Part shown: piece after piece, positions 1 to 9,229 of the stretch
How the letters are laid out: every line of letters begins with the position of its first letter
How positions within the stretch are numbered: position 1 is the first letter of the stretch
Assembly: GCF_019511605.1 (NCBI RefSeq)
Contig: NZ_JAEUAV010000004.1
Coordinates: forward strand, 186,001 to 250,000
DNA: 64,000 bases
Direction: 5' to 3'
DNA from: Paraburkholderia phenoliruptrix
Lineage (GTDB): Bacteria > Pseudomonadota > Gammaproteobacteria > Burkholderiales > Burkholderiaceae
Notes under the pieces: generated by a model
What the model saw: only the letters and a program-made list of their open reading frames with translations
The model's database searches: none
What the model was told of the DNA's origin: nothing
Position numbers and translations under genes: made by a program

Positions 1-1827
1 ATCATCGACGCGAACAATCGCGAGCTGACCACCACGTCCACGCGCCCGCGCCTGCCGCGCGACATGTTCTACGACCTGCCGCTCGACCCGCCAGGCCAGG
101 GCGTCTCGGTGCGCGTCTATGCGTTCCCGCAGATGACCAACTTCACCAACAACACGCTGGTGTGGCTGGTGGCGGGTCTGTCGTGCTTCGTGCTGTGGAG
201 TCTGTGGAGTCTGTGGAAACACACACGCCAGCGCTTCGAGGCGCAGCAGGCGCTGTATGCGGAAGCATTCTTCCGTCGCGCAATGGAAAACTCCGTGCTG
301 ATCGGCATGCGCGTGCTGGATATGCACGGCCGCATTACGCACGTGAATCCGGCGTTCTGCCGCATGACGGGCTGGGACGAAAGCGATCTGGTCGGCAAGA
401 CGGCGCCGTTCGCCTACTGGCCGCGCGACTCGTATCCGGAAATGCAGCGCCAGCTCGACATGACGCTGCGCGGCAAGGCGCCCTCCTCCGGTTTTGAATT
501 GCGGGTGCGACGCAAGGACGGCTCCATGTTCCATGCGCGCCTCTACGTGTCGCCGCTGATCGACAGCTCGGGCCGCCAGACCGGCTGGATGTCGTCGATG
601 ACGGACATCACGGAGCCGAAACGCGCGCGTGAGGAACTGGCCGCCGCGCACGAGCGCTTCACCACCGTGCTCGAGAGTCTGGACGCCGCGGTGTCCGTGC
701 TCGCCGCCGACGAAGCCGAACTGCTGTTCGCGAACCGCTATTACCGGCATCTATTCGGCATTCGTCCCGACGGTCATCTGGAACTGGCGGGCGGCGGGTT
801 CGACAGCTCGCAGGCGTCGTCGGATTCGATCGACATGGTGGACACGTACGCCGGGCTGCCCGCCGCCGCGCTCACCGAGAGCACCGCCGACGCCCAGGAA
901 GTGTATGTAGAGAGCATCCAGAAGTGGTTCGAAGTGCGCCGTCAGTACATTCAGTGGGTGGACGGTCACCTCGCGCAGATGCAGATTGCAACGGACATCA
1001 CGACCCGCAAACAGGCGCAGGAACTGTCGCGTCAGCAGGATGAAAAGCTGCAGTTCACGAGCCGCCTGATGACGATGGGCGAAATGGCCTCGTCGCTCGC
1101 GCACGAGCTGAATCAGCCGCTCGCCGCGATCAACAACTATTGCTCCGGAACCGTCGCACTGGTTAAATCGGGTCGGACAACGCCTGACAATCTGCTGCCC
1201 GTGCTCGAAAAAACCGCCCAGCAAGCGGTGCGCGCGGGCATGATCATCAAGCGCATTCGCGAATTCGTGAAACGCAGCGAGCCGAAGCGTCAGGCCACCC
1301 GCGTATCGGACATCGTCGCGGACGCCGTGGGGCTCGCCGAAATCGAAGCGCGCAAACGGCGCATTCGCATCGTCACCGACATGCGCTCGCGACTGCCGGT
1401 GATTTATGTGGACCCGGTGCTGATCGAGCAGGTGCTGGTCAACCTGTTGAAGAATGCCGCCGAGGCCATGGCCGAAGCGCGGCCGCACGCGGTGGATCCG
1501 GTGATCCGCGTGGTCGTGCGGCTGGAGAGCGGCTTTGTGTGCATCAGCGTCGTCGACCAGGGGCCGGGCGTCGACGAAGCAACGGCCGAGCGGCTGTTCG
1601 AACCGTTTTACAGCACCAAGTCCGACGGCATGGGCATGGGGCTGAACATTTGCCGTTCGATTATCGAATCGCACCGCGGCCGTCTGTGGGTGGTGAACAA
1701 CGTCGAGTCCGACGGCCACATCACAGGCGCCACGTTCCACTGCAGTCTGCCTATTGGAGAGCCTGACGGCCCGAGCAACGGCGGGTCCGAGGCACCGACA
1801 CCACAAACCGTTACGGGAGAGCTATGA
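1..1827 (+). CDS. PAS-domain sensor histidine kinase (5' end outside window)
   Basis: The reading frame is open from base 1, so the N-terminus lies outside the window. In order it shows the end of an extracytoplasmic stretch, one membrane helix (about nt 154-216), two PAS domains (about nt 280-620 and 640-1010), a HisKA helix with the phospho-acceptor His at nt 1102-1104 (motif AHELNQPLAAI), and an HATPase_c domain with the DQGPG and GMGMGL nucleotide-binding motifs. The HELNQPL H-box and two-PAS layout resemble FixL/DctB-type kinases that autophosphorylate and pass phosphate to a FixJ-like regulator. Its stop overlaps the ATG of the next gene by 4 bases (ATGA), so the two are translationally coupled. 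No heme-binding PAS signature could be assigned, so the signal is unknown. Confidence 0.93.
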   Translation: MIDANNRELTTTSTRPRLPRDMFYDLPLDPPGQGVSVRVYAFPQMTNFTNNTLVWLVAGLSCFVLWSLWSLWKHTRQRFEAQQALYAEAFFRRAMENSVLIGMRVLDMHGRITHVNPAFCRMTGWDESDLVGKTAPFAYWPRDSYPEMQRQLDMTLRGKAPSSGFELRVRRKDGSMFHARLYVSPLIDSSGRQTGWMSSMTDITEPKRAREELAAAHERFTTVLESLDAAVSVLAADEAELLFANRYYRHLFGIRPDGHLELAGGGFDSSQASSDSIDMVDTYAGLPAAALTESTADAQEVYVESIQKWFEVRRQYIQWVDGHLAQMQIATDITTRKQAQELSRQQDEKLQFTSRLMTMGEMASSLAHELNQPLAAINNYCSGTVALVKSGRTTPDNLLPVLEKTAQQAVRAGMIIKRIREFVKRSEPKRQATRVSDIVADAVGLAEIEARKRRIRIVTDMRSRLPVIYVDPVLIEQVLVNLLKNAAEAMAEARPHAVDPVIRVVVRLESGFVCISVVDQGPGVDEATAERLFEPFYSTKSDGMGMGLNICRSIIESHRGRLWVVNNVESDGHITGATFHCSLPIGEPDGPSNGGSEAPTPQTVTGEL

Positions 1828-2468
1828 ACAGCCCAGTCACCACACAGGAAACTGTCTTTGTCGTCGACGACGACGAGGCCGTGCGAGATTCGCTGCGCTG
1901 GCTGCTGGAGGCGAACGGCTACCGCGTGCAGTGCTTCTCCAGCGCCGAGCAGTTTATCGACGCGTGGCAGCCGCACCAGCATCCGGGCCAGATCGCCTGC
2001 CTGATTCTCGATGTGCGGATGTCCGGCATGAGCGGACTGGAACTGCAGGAACGCCTGATCGCGGACAATGCGTCGCTGCCCATCATCTTCGTGACGGGTC
2101 ATGGCGACGTGCCGATGGCCGTGTCCACGATGAAAAAAGGCGCGATGGACTTCATCGAAAAACCGTTCGACGAAGCCGAACTGCGCAAGCTCGTGGAGCG
2201 CATGCTCGACAAGGCACGCAGCGAAAGCACCAGCGTGCAGCAACAGCGCGCGGCCGCTGAGCGCCTCGGCAAGCTGACCGCGCGCGAGCATCAGGTGCTC
2301 GAGCGCATCATTGCAGGCCGCCTGAACAAGCAGATCGCCGACGACCTCGGCATCAGCATCAAGACGGTGGAAGCGCACCGCGCCAACATCATGGAAAAGC
2401 TCAACGTCAACACGGTTGCCGACCTGCTGCGACTCGCGTTGTCCAACAAGCCGCAACCGGCGCAATAA
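1824..2468 (+). CDS. FixJ/LuxR-family response regulator
   Basis: This 214-residue two-domain regulator has a receiver domain at residues 9-125, with acidic pocket DDD (15-17), phospho-acceptor Asp63 (LDVRM), Thr91 and Lys113 (EKPFD). A LuxR/NarL-type helix-turn-helix follows at about 150-207, containing LTAREHQVLERI and KTVEAHRANIMEKL. The EKPFD and KTVEAHR signatures place it in the FixJ/TtrR group, which acts as a transcriptional activator when phosphorylated. It overlaps the histidine kinase gene by 4 bases, so the kinase is almost certainly its partner. The target genes cannot be told from this window. Confidence 0.95.
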   Translation: MNSPVTTQETVFVVDDDEAVRDSLRWLLEANGYRVQCFSSAEQFIDAWQPHQHPGQIACLILDVRMSGMSGLELQERLIADNASLPIIFVTGHGDVPMAVSTMKKGAMDFIEKPFDEAELRKLVERMLDKARSESTSVQQQRAAAERLGKLTAREHQVLERIIAGRLNKQIADDLGISIKTVEAHRANIMEKLNVNTVADLLRLALSNKPQPAQ

Positions 2469-2809
2469 GACGCCGGCGGCGCGCGCGGCATTCGCCGCGG
2501 CGCGCCGCGCACTTCCGGCCGGACTGCCCTGTCCGGCGTCTCGCCGGGTTTTCATCCGGACCTTCCCGTTGTTTGCTCGCCTCGCGCAGCGGCGCCTTGC
2601 ATCCGCGCATTGCATCCGCGCCTTACATCTGTCAGCGCGGACGTCGTGGGCCTCGCCGCTCGCGCCGGTATAATGACGGACTTCGCAGCGACGCCTACCG
2701 CGAAGTGGCGTCGCGCGCTTTTCATGTGCCGACCGGTTGCTGCTGAAAAACGCCATCGTCCACGGCACGCGCGCTGCTCCGCTTACCACACTGCCCCTCT
2801 CGACCGACC
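2469..2809 (+). other. Intergenic region upstream of folD
   Basis: This 341-base gap has no supportable ORF. Its first part is a very GC-rich dyad (about 2475-2515) without a following T tract. Its second half holds the likely folD promoter, so folD is probably transcribed separately from the two-component genes. Confidence 0.6.
2669..2674 (+). promoter_or_regulatory. Candidate -10 box (TATAAT) for folD
   Basis: A perfect TATAAT stands out in a GC-rich gap 135 bases before folD. No good -35 hexamer is seen 16-18 bases upstream, so the assignment rests on the -10 alone. Confidence 0.4.
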
Positions 2810-3670
2810 ATGACTGCCAAATTGATCGACGGCCTAGCCCTCTCGAAGACACTGCGCGCCGACGTCGCCGCGCGCGCCGCCGCCCTCACCGCCCGCGGCC
2901 ATCAGCCGGGCCTCGCCGTCGTGCTGGTCGGCGACAATCCGGCCAGCGAAGTCTACGTGCGCAACAAGGTGAAGGCGTGCCACGACAACGGTCTTGGTTC
3001 GTCGCTCGACCGTTATCCGGCGGACCTGTCGGAAGCGGAACTGCTCGAGCGTATCGACGAACTGAATCGCGACCCGCTCATTCACGGCATTCTCGTGCAA
3101 CTGCCGCTGCCGCCGCATATCGACAGCCACAAGGTGATCGAGGCAATCGCGCCGGAAAAGGACGTGGACGGTTTTCACGTCGCCAACGCCGGTGCGCTGC
3201 TCACGGGCCAGCCGCTGTTTCGCCCATGCACGCCGTATGGCGTGATGAAAATGCTCGCGGCTTATGACATTCCTCTGCAAGGCGCGAACGCGGTGGTGAT
3301 CGGCCGCTCGAACATCGTCGGCAAGCCGATGGCGTTGCTGCTGCTCGAAGCCGGCGCGACGGTCACCATCTGCCACAGCAAGACGCGCGATCTGGCCGCG
3401 CATACGCGCAACGCCGACATCGTGGTCGCGGCCACCGGCCTGCGCAACATTCTGACCGCCGACATGGTGAAGCCTGGCGCCGCGGTGATCGACGTGGGCA
3501 TGAATCGCGACGAAGCAGGCAAGCTGTGCGGCGACGTGGATTTCGCGGGCGTGAAGGACGTGGCCGGCTACATCACGCCGGTGCCGGGCGGTGTCGGTCC
3601 AATGACCATCACGATGCTGCTGGTGAACACGATTGAAGCCGCCGAGCGCGAGGCGGCGAAGAACGGCTGA
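2810..3670 (+). CDS. folD: Bifunctional methylenetetrahydrofolate dehydrogenase / methenyltetrahydrofolate cyclohydrolase
   Basis: The 286-residue product has the usual FolD length. It catalyses NADP-dependent oxidation of 5,10-methylene-THF and hydrolysis of the methenyl intermediate to 10-formyl-THF in cytosolic one-carbon metabolism. Visible signatures are the substrate-side segment [14 protein letters not shown] with its catalytic Lys, the QLPLPPH loop, the Rossmann segment [12 protein letters not shown], and the C-terminal PGGVGPMT motif. The ATG at 2810 gives the standard start (MTAKLIDG), although no strong Shine-Dalgarno is visible. It follows the two-component pair after 341 bases and is convergent with the acyltransferase gene downstream. 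Confidence 0.98.
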   Translation: MTAKLIDGLALSKTLRADVAARAAALTARGHQPGLAVVLVGDNPASEVYVRNKVKACHDNGLGSSLDRYPADLSEAELLERIDELNRDPLIHGILVQLPLPPHIDSHKVIEAIAPEKDVDGFHVANAGALLTGQPLFRPCTPYGVMKMLAAYDIPLQGANAVVIGRSNIVGKPMALLLLEAGATVTICHSKTRDLAAHTRNADIVVAATGLRNILTADMVKPGAAVIDVGMNRDEAGKLCGDVDFAGVKDVAGYITPVPGGVGPMTITMLLVNTIEAAEREAAKNG

Positions 3671-3780
3671 CGCGAAAAAGGAAAGCGCTGGGCACCTGCT
3701 AGCCCCGCGCTTTCAACTCGCTACGCAACCTGCTTTACACGCTCCTACCTCGATCCACTGCGCGATCCGGTTGAATCGCC

Positions 3781-3866
3781 TTTCCGCTTTTCGGCCCTTT
3801 CCGCTTTTCGGCCCTTTCCGCTTTTCGGCCCTTTCCGCTTTTCGGCCCTTTCGGCCCTTTCCGCTG
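3781..3866. repeat. 17-bp tandem repeat between convergent genes
   Basis: Four exact head-to-tail copies of TTTCCGCTTTTCGGCCC occupy 3781-3848, followed by a 9-base partial copy and a degenerate copy. It fills the middle of the 324-base gap between folD and the acyltransferase gene (3671-3994), which otherwise holds no ORF and no clear terminator. The pattern suggests replication slippage. Confidence 0.9.
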
Positions 3867-3994
3867 TCCTGCCTGTAGCGCTGCATACAGATCGTGGCGC
3901 CACGCAAAATCTCCAGCCCTCGCGCATGTCTACGTCCCTCGCGCGCTTCCCCTCTCGCTCTCGTAACTGCTGGAGCCAACCGCTCTCTGCCACT

Positions 3995-5149
3995 TCAGCG
4001 GACGGTTTGCCCCGCGCCCCGCTCTGCCACGGGCGCCGTTTCGACCCGCACCGTTCGCCGACGTGCAAGACGCCCACGGCACCACGTGAGCACCGGCCGC
4101 TCGACGCAATGCCACGAGAGCGCCGCGCACAGCAGGATCACCGGCGCGGCGATCAGCACAGCCGTCACATGGTTCAACTGCGGCGCAAGACTGGCCACGC
4201 ATTGCTGCACCATGAAGCCATACAGGTAGATGCCATACGAGTAATCATGGCGCGGCACGAATCGCCGCATGAGCGGCGTCGTCCCGACCCACAGCACGCC
4301 GTACACAAATGCCAGGTAGAACAGCGGTTGCGCACCCGCCGTATCGCGGAACACCAGGAACACCATCGTGAAGGCGAGCGCCGCCAGGCCGTTGATACTG
4401 ATGTGCTCGCGCAAGCCATACAGCAGCATGCCCAGCATGAAAAACGGCTCCGGCCAGAACGAATAGCCGCCGGGCGTTTCGCTGAAGTCGCGCAAACCGA
4501 TCTGCACGAGCGGCAGCGCATGCGGCGTCAGATGCGGCGGCAAATGCACGCGCAACACGAACGCGGCAATGCCGAGCGCCGCCGCCAGCACCGTGCCGCG
4601 CGGGCTCGACAGGAGGCCGAGCATGCCGGTCACGAGCACGATCAGATAACAGCGCACTTCGATCGGCAGTGTCCACAGCGGCCCGCACACCGAGACAGCA
4701 AAGCGGTTGTGCTCGAACACGCCCGGCAGCGCCCAGCCGGACTTCATCACGATGGTGGAGAAGTTGTCGAGATTCGCCCAAGTCATGCCGGAACTGAAAT
4801 ATTCGCGCAGCGGCAGCGTCGTGAACAGCGGCCCGACGACGAACACCGTCACCAGTGAGCCGAGCGCCACAGCCGGCCACAAGCGTGCGATGCGCAGCAC
4901 CGTAAAGCGCGGCACCGAGCGTTGCCGGTCGAAGCTCGCGGTCACCAGCATGCCGCTCAGCAGAAAGAACGCATACACGCCGAGCGCGCCGAAACCGTCG
5001 AAACCGAGCGCGTTCTCGACCCAGTCGCTCGTGCCGTCAGGCGCCTGCAGCAGGTACGAATGGCCATATACGACGGACACGGCGGCCACGAGCCGCACGA
5101 GGTCGAAGTTGTTGCCGTTACGCGATAGAGCGTGCGAAAGCGGATGCAT
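3995..5149 (-). CDS. Acyltransferase 3 family membrane protein (OafA/YrhL-like)
   Basis: This integral membrane acyltransferase has about ten helices across 384 residues. The family O-acetylates sugars of lipopolysaccharide, peptidoglycan or exopolysaccharide. Typical features are the N-terminal NFDLVRLVAA segment with the conserved Arg, VVYGHS with the catalytic-type His, FFLLSGMLV, and the C-terminal YSYGIYLYGF segment. The frame is open further upstream, but the ATG at 5149 is preferred because AGAGGT lies 5 bases before it and the product then begins MHPLSHALSRNG just before the first conserved segment. It stands alone, divergent from prlC, so its acceptor molecule is unknown. Confidence 0.88.
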   Translation of the reverse strand: MHPLSHALSRNGNNFDLVRLVAAVSVVYGHSYLLQAPDGTSDWVENALGFDGFGALGVYAFFLLSGMLVTASFDRQRSVPRFTVLRIARLWPAVALGSLVTVFVVGPLFTTLPLREYFSSGMTWANLDNFSTIVMKSGWALPGVFEHNRFAVSVCGPLWTLPIEVRCYLIVLVTGMLGLLSSPRGTVLAAALGIAAFVLRVHLPPHLTPHALPLVQIGLRDFSETPGGYSFWPEPFFMLGMLLYGLREHISINGLAALAFTMVFLVFRDTAGAQPLFYLAFVYGVLWVGTTPLMRRFVPRHDYSYGIYLYGFMVQQCVASLAPQLNHVTAVLIAAPVILLCAALSWHCVERPVLTWCRGRLARRRTVRVETAPVAERGAGQTVR

Positions 5150-5443
5150 CGATACCTCTGGCAGGAAAGCGGCGCAAAGCGCCGCTTCGGTTGCTGTGCG
5201 TTTCACCCGGCAATCGGGCGGCAGACACGTCAGCATGCGGCGCGGCACCATTTCGCACCGTTCGCTTTCGCACAAAAGCGCCGCGGGCCGCCACATCTGG
5301 TAATTTGTATGCCGACGATTGGAATCGGCCTATCCGCCCCAATAACGTCTATGACAGGTGCAAGATGGCGCCGCCGCGCGCACCGCGCCCTGCACCGGTT
5401 AAAGTACCGAATACCCGTTCACTCGCGTCAGACAGGAAGCCTC

Positions 5444-7561
5444 ATGTCCACTACCGTCTCGAATCACGACAATCCGCTCCTCGATTTCTCCGACCTGCCG
5501 CGCTTTGGCGAAATCCGCCCCGAACACGTCACGCCCGCACTCGACGTGCTGCTCGCCGACGCGGCAGCCGCCGTCGAGCGCGCGGCCGCGCCCATTACGC
5601 CCGCTTCGTGGGCCGATGTGGTCGAGCCCGTCGAGCGCGCCACCGAACCGCTGTCGCGCGCGTGGAGCATCGTCGGCCATCTGAACGCGGTCGCGGACAC
5701 GCCCGAGCTGCGCGCCGTGTATGGCGAAAACCTGCCGCGCGTCACCGAGTTCTGGTCGAGCGTCGGACAGAATCTCGCGTTGTATGAGAAGTACAAGGCG
5801 CTGAATGCGAGCGACGAATTCGCTTCGCTCACGAGCGAGCGCAAAAAGATTCTTGCCAATGCGCTGCGCGATTTCCGCTTGTCCGGTGCAGAACTGCCTG
5901 AAGACCAGAAGCCGCGTTTCGCCGAATTGCAGGAGCGCCAGGCGGCGTTGTCCAAAGCGTTTTCGGACCACGTGCTGGATGCGACCAACGCTTATGCGTA
6001 TTTCGTCGAAGCCGGCAACGGCGCGGAGCAGGCCGAACTCGCAGGCCTGCCCGAAGACGTGATTGAAGCCGCGAAAGAAGCGGCCGAACGCGAAGGCAAG
6101 ACCGGCTATAAATTCACGCTGCATTTCCCGTCGTATTTCCCAGTCATGCAGTACTCGGAGAACCGTCCGATGCGCGAAGCCATGTACCGTGCGTACGTAA
6201 CGCGTGCGTCCGAACTCGGTCCGCAATACGGCAACGGCAAACCCGAATGGGACAACACGTCCGTGCTCGCGGAGCAATTGAAGCTGCGCGCGGAAGAAGC
6301 GCAGATGCTCGGCTACAGGAACTTCGCCGAAGTCTCGCTCGCGCCGAAAATGGCCGAGTCGCCGGAACAGGTCATGGCTTTCCTCGAAGACCTCGCGACG
6401 CGCGCACGTCCGCATGCGGAGCAGGACTGGAAGGAGTTGCGCGAATTCGCAGCGGGCGAGCTCGGTCTTGCCGACCTGCAACCCTGGGACATGACGTTTG
6501 CCGCCGAACGCCTGCGTCAGAAGCGTTATTCGTTTTCCGAAAACGAAGTCAAGCAGTACTTCCCGGAAGACGCGGTATTCAAAGGCCTGTTCAAGGTGAC
6601 CGAGACGCTTTTCGGCGTGCGCATTCGCCGCGACGAAGCGGCCGTCTGGCATCCGGACGTGCGCTTTTTCCGCGTCGAGAATCAGGACGGCGGCCTCGTC
6701 GCGCAGTTCTATCTCGACCTGTACGCACGCGAAGGCAAGCGCGGCGGCGCGTGGATGGACGACGCGCGCGGCCGTCACAAGCATACGCACGGCGGCGTGC
6801 AAACGCCGGTTGCGTATCTCACCTGCAACTTCTCGGCGCCGGTCGGCGGCAAGCCCGCCTGCTTTACGCACGACGAAGTGATTACGCTCTTCCACGAATT
6901 CGGCCATGGGCTGCATCACATGCTCACGCGTGTCGACGAGCTCGGCGTGTCGGGCATCAACGGTGTCGAGTGGGACGCAGTTGAACTGCCGTCGCAATTC
7001 ATGGAAAACTTCTGCTGGGAGTGGGACGTGCTCTCCGACATGACGTCGCACGTGGAGACCGCAAAGCCGCTGCCGCGCGAACTGTTCGACAAGATGCTCG
7101 CCGCGAAGAATTTCCAGAGCGGACTCGGCACGTTGCGGCAGATCGTGTTCTCGATGTTCGACATGCAATTGCATACCGGCTTCGACGCGAGCGGCGCGAA
7201 GAACGCGACCCAACTTGCGAGCGAGATTAACGAGCGCTTTCACGTCGTGCCGCAAGCGCCCTTCTCGCGTTGGCCCAATACGTTCAGCCATATTTTCGCG
7301 GGCGGTTATGCGGCGGGCTACTACAGCTACAAGTGGGCCGAGGTACTGTCCGCCGACGCTTATGCGGCATTCGAAGAAGCGGCGCAGTCAGCAAGCGGCA
7401 GCGTACTCGACCAGACGACCGGCATGCGCTATCGCAAGGAGATTCTCGAAGTGGGCGGCAGCCGCCCGGCAATGGAATCGTTCAAGGCGTTCCGTGGACG
7501 CGAGCCGAACATCGACGCGTTGCTGCGCCATAACGGCATGGCGCCCAGCGCGACGCATTGA
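5444..7561 (+). CDS. prlC: Oligopeptidase A (M3 family zinc metallopeptidase)
   Basis: The 705-residue product matches the length of oligopeptidase A, a cytosolic Zn-dependent endopeptidase that degrades peptides such as cleaved signal peptides. The zinc motif HEFGH is at residues 484-488 (nt 6893-6907), and the third-ligand motif VELPSQ with Glu514 follows. The alpha-helical N-terminal half is typical of M3. The frame is open 104 codons further upstream, but that stretch overlaps the divergent acyltransferase start. The ATG at 5444 has AGGAAG just before it and begins with the conserved N-terminus. A strong terminator follows directly. Confidence 0.97.
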   Translation: MSTTVSNHDNPLLDFSDLPRFGEIRPEHVTPALDVLLADAAAAVERAAAPITPASWADVVEPVERATEPLSRAWSIVGHLNAVADTPELRAVYGENLPRVTEFWSSVGQNLALYEKYKALNASDEFASLTSERKKILANALRDFRLSGAELPEDQKPRFAELQERQAALSKAFSDHVLDATNAYAYFVEAGNGAEQAELAGLPEDVIEAAKEAAEREGKTGYKFTLHFPSYFPVMQYSENRPMREAMYRAYVTRASELGPQYGNGKPEWDNTSVLAEQLKLRAEEAQMLGYRNFAEVSLAPKMAESPEQVMAFLEDLATRARPHAEQDWKELREFAAGELGLADLQPWDMTFAAERLRQKRYSFSENEVKQYFPEDAVFKGLFKVTETLFGVRIRRDEAAVWHPDVRFFRVENQDGGLVAQFYLDLYAREGKRGGAWMDDARGRHKHTHGGVQTPVAYLTCNFSAPVGGKPACFTHDEVITLFHEFGHGLHHMLTRVDELGVSGINGVEWDAVELPSQFMENFCWEWDVLSDMTSHVETAKPLPRELFDKMLAAKNFQSGLGTLRQIVFSMFDMQLHTGFDASGAKNATQLASEINERFHVVPQAPFSRWPNTFSHIFAGGYAAGYYSYKWAEVLSADAYAAFEEAAQSASGSVLDQTTGMRYRKEILEVGGSRPAMESFKAFRGREPNIDALLRHNGMAPSATH

Positions 7562-7628
7562 TCGGCTGGCGTGAACTGCTGACGAAAAGGGCGCGGCACT
7601 GGTTCTGGTGTGCCAGCGCCGCAAGGAG

Positions 7629-7665
7629 AAAGCCGGTGTCCCGCGTGAGCGGGCACCGGCTTTTT
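7629..7665 (+). terminator. Rho-independent terminator of prlC
   Basis: Arms AAAGCCGGTG and CACCGGCTTT with an inner CCCGC/GCGGG stem and a GTGA loop form a long GC-rich hairpin that ends in five Ts. It lies 68 bases after the prlC stop and before the convergent deaminase gene. Confidence 0.92.
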
Positions 7666-7710
7666 GTTGGCGCGCGAGATTGTTTGTGCGCTTTATCCGC
7701 TGCGCGACAC

Positions 7711-9003
7711 TCAATCGCGATGCAGCTTGAAATCCACCTCGGCCGGGCGCCCTTCCAGCGACAGCGCGGCGCGCGCCGCCGGTGCGCGGCTCACCACTTT
7801 GCCACGGCTTATCACTGCAAGGCGCGCCGCGCGCAGGCGGATCGCCTCCACGGGGTCGCGCGCATCGAGCAGCACGAGGTTCGCGGCGCAGCCCGGCGCA
7901 ACGCCATAGTCTTGCAGACCGAGAATGCGCGCGCCGTTTGCCGTCACCGCGTCGAAGCATGCGTGCATGCCTTCCACGCCCGTCATCTGCGCGACGTGCA
8001 AGCCCATGTGCGCGACTTCGAGCATGTCGCCCGAGCCGAGGCTGTACCACGGGTCCATCACGCAATCGTGACCGAACGCGACGTTGATGCCCGCCGCCAT
8101 CATCTCCGGCACGCGGGTCATGCCGCGCCGCTTCGGATAGGTGTCGCTGCGTCCCTGCAACGTAATGTTGATGAGCGGATTCGCGATCGCCGACACGCCC
8201 GATTCGCGCATCAGCGGTAACAGCTTGCTCACGTAGTAGTTGTCCATCGAATGCATCGACGTGAGATGCGAGCCCGTTACGCGCCCTTGCAAACCGAGAC
8301 GCAACGTTTCGGCTGCGAGCGTCTCGATGTGACGCGAGAGCGGATCGTCGGACTCGTCGCAATGCATGTCCACGCGCAAGCCCTGCTCCGCCGCGTACTC
8401 GCACAACATGCGCACGGATTGCGCGCCGTCAGCCATCGTGCGCTCGAAATGCGGAATGCCGCCCACCACGTCGACACCCATTGCGATGGCGCGCTTCAGG
8501 TTCTCGAAAGCACCAGGACTGCGCAGCACACCGTCTTGCGGAAAGGCCACGAGTTGCAGATCAAGATATGGCGCGACGCGGCGCTTCACTTCGACGAGCG
8601 CCTCGACGGCGAGCAGGCGCGAATCGCAAACATCGACGTGACTGCGGATTGCCAGCAGCCCGCGCGCCACCGCCCAGTCGCAATATTGCAGCGCGCGTTC
8701 GATCAGCGCCTCTTGCGTGAGTTGCGGCTTCAGTTCGCCCCACAACGCAATGCCTTCGAGCAGCGTGCCCGACGCGTTCACGCGCGGCAGGCCATAGGAG
8801 AGCGTGGCGTCCATATGGAAATGCGGATCGACAAAGGGTGGCGTGACGAGCGAGCCCGCGGCGTCGATTTCCTCGCGCGCCACGGCGGTCAGTCGCGCCT
8901 CCACGGCAACGATGCGCCCTGCTTCAATGCCGATGTCGACCGCATGCCTCGTTTGCGGCGCGAAGCGTGGCGGCAGCATCGCGCGGCGGATGATCAGGTC
9001 CAT
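7711..9003 (-). CDS. codA: Cytosine deaminase homologue (amidohydrolase), Asp314 replaced by Cys
   Basis: This 430-residue amidohydrolase is collinear with E. coli CodA, which converts cytosine to uracil and ammonia. Metal ligands His61, His63, His214 and Asp313 and catalytic Glu217 and His246 fall at the same residue numbers as in E. coli, as do Gln156 and Trp319. The exception is position 314, where the family Asp is Cys (motif GHDCVMDPW). In E. coli CodA, changes at Asp314 are known to shift preference between cytosine and 5-fluorocytosine. The substrate here may therefore be cytosine or a related base such as isocytosine or isoguanine. No codB permease is adjacent. The start ATG is at 9003, with AGGAGCGGGAT upstream. 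Confidence 0.9.
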   Translation of the reverse strand: MDLIIRRAMLPPRFAPQTRHAVDIGIEAGRIVAVEARLTAVAREEIDAAGSLVTPPFVDPHFHMDATLSYGLPRVNASGTLLEGIALWGELKPQLTQEALIERALQYCDWAVARGLLAIRSHVDVCDSRLLAVEALVEVKRRVAPYLDLQLVAFPQDGVLRSPGAFENLKRAIAMGVDVVGGIPHFERTMADGAQSVRMLCEYAAEQGLRVDMHCDESDDPLSRHIETLAAETLRLGLQGRVTGSHLTSMHSMDNYYVSKLLPLMRESGVSAIANPLINITLQGRSDTYPKRRGMTRVPEMMAAGINVAFGHDCVMDPWYSLGSGDMLEVAHMGLHVAQMTGVEGMHACFDAVTANGARILGLQDYGVAPGCAANLVLLDARDPVEAIRLRAARLAVISRGKVVSRAPAARAALSLEGRPAEVDFKLHRD

Positions 9004-9229
9004 ATCCCGCTCCTTTATTGTGGGCGTTGGCGTCGTGACTGATGACGATTCTAGCGGCGTCAGAAAGGCGCTGCGGCTTTTATTCAGGGTCCTGCGGCGC
9101 TACGTGCGGTATTGCGTGCACAGGCTGACCTGTTGTTCCGTACCGGCGGGCACGACGAAATCCGTATCGGCAACGGGGGCGGCAGCACGCCTATACTCGG
9201 CTCATTGTTACCGATTCGGGTGTGCGCAG

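Noticed and set aside
5132-5443. 104-codon upstream extension of prlC
   Set aside because: It overlaps the start of the divergent acyltransferase gene and lacks similarity to M3 peptidases. ATG 5444 has a ribosome site.
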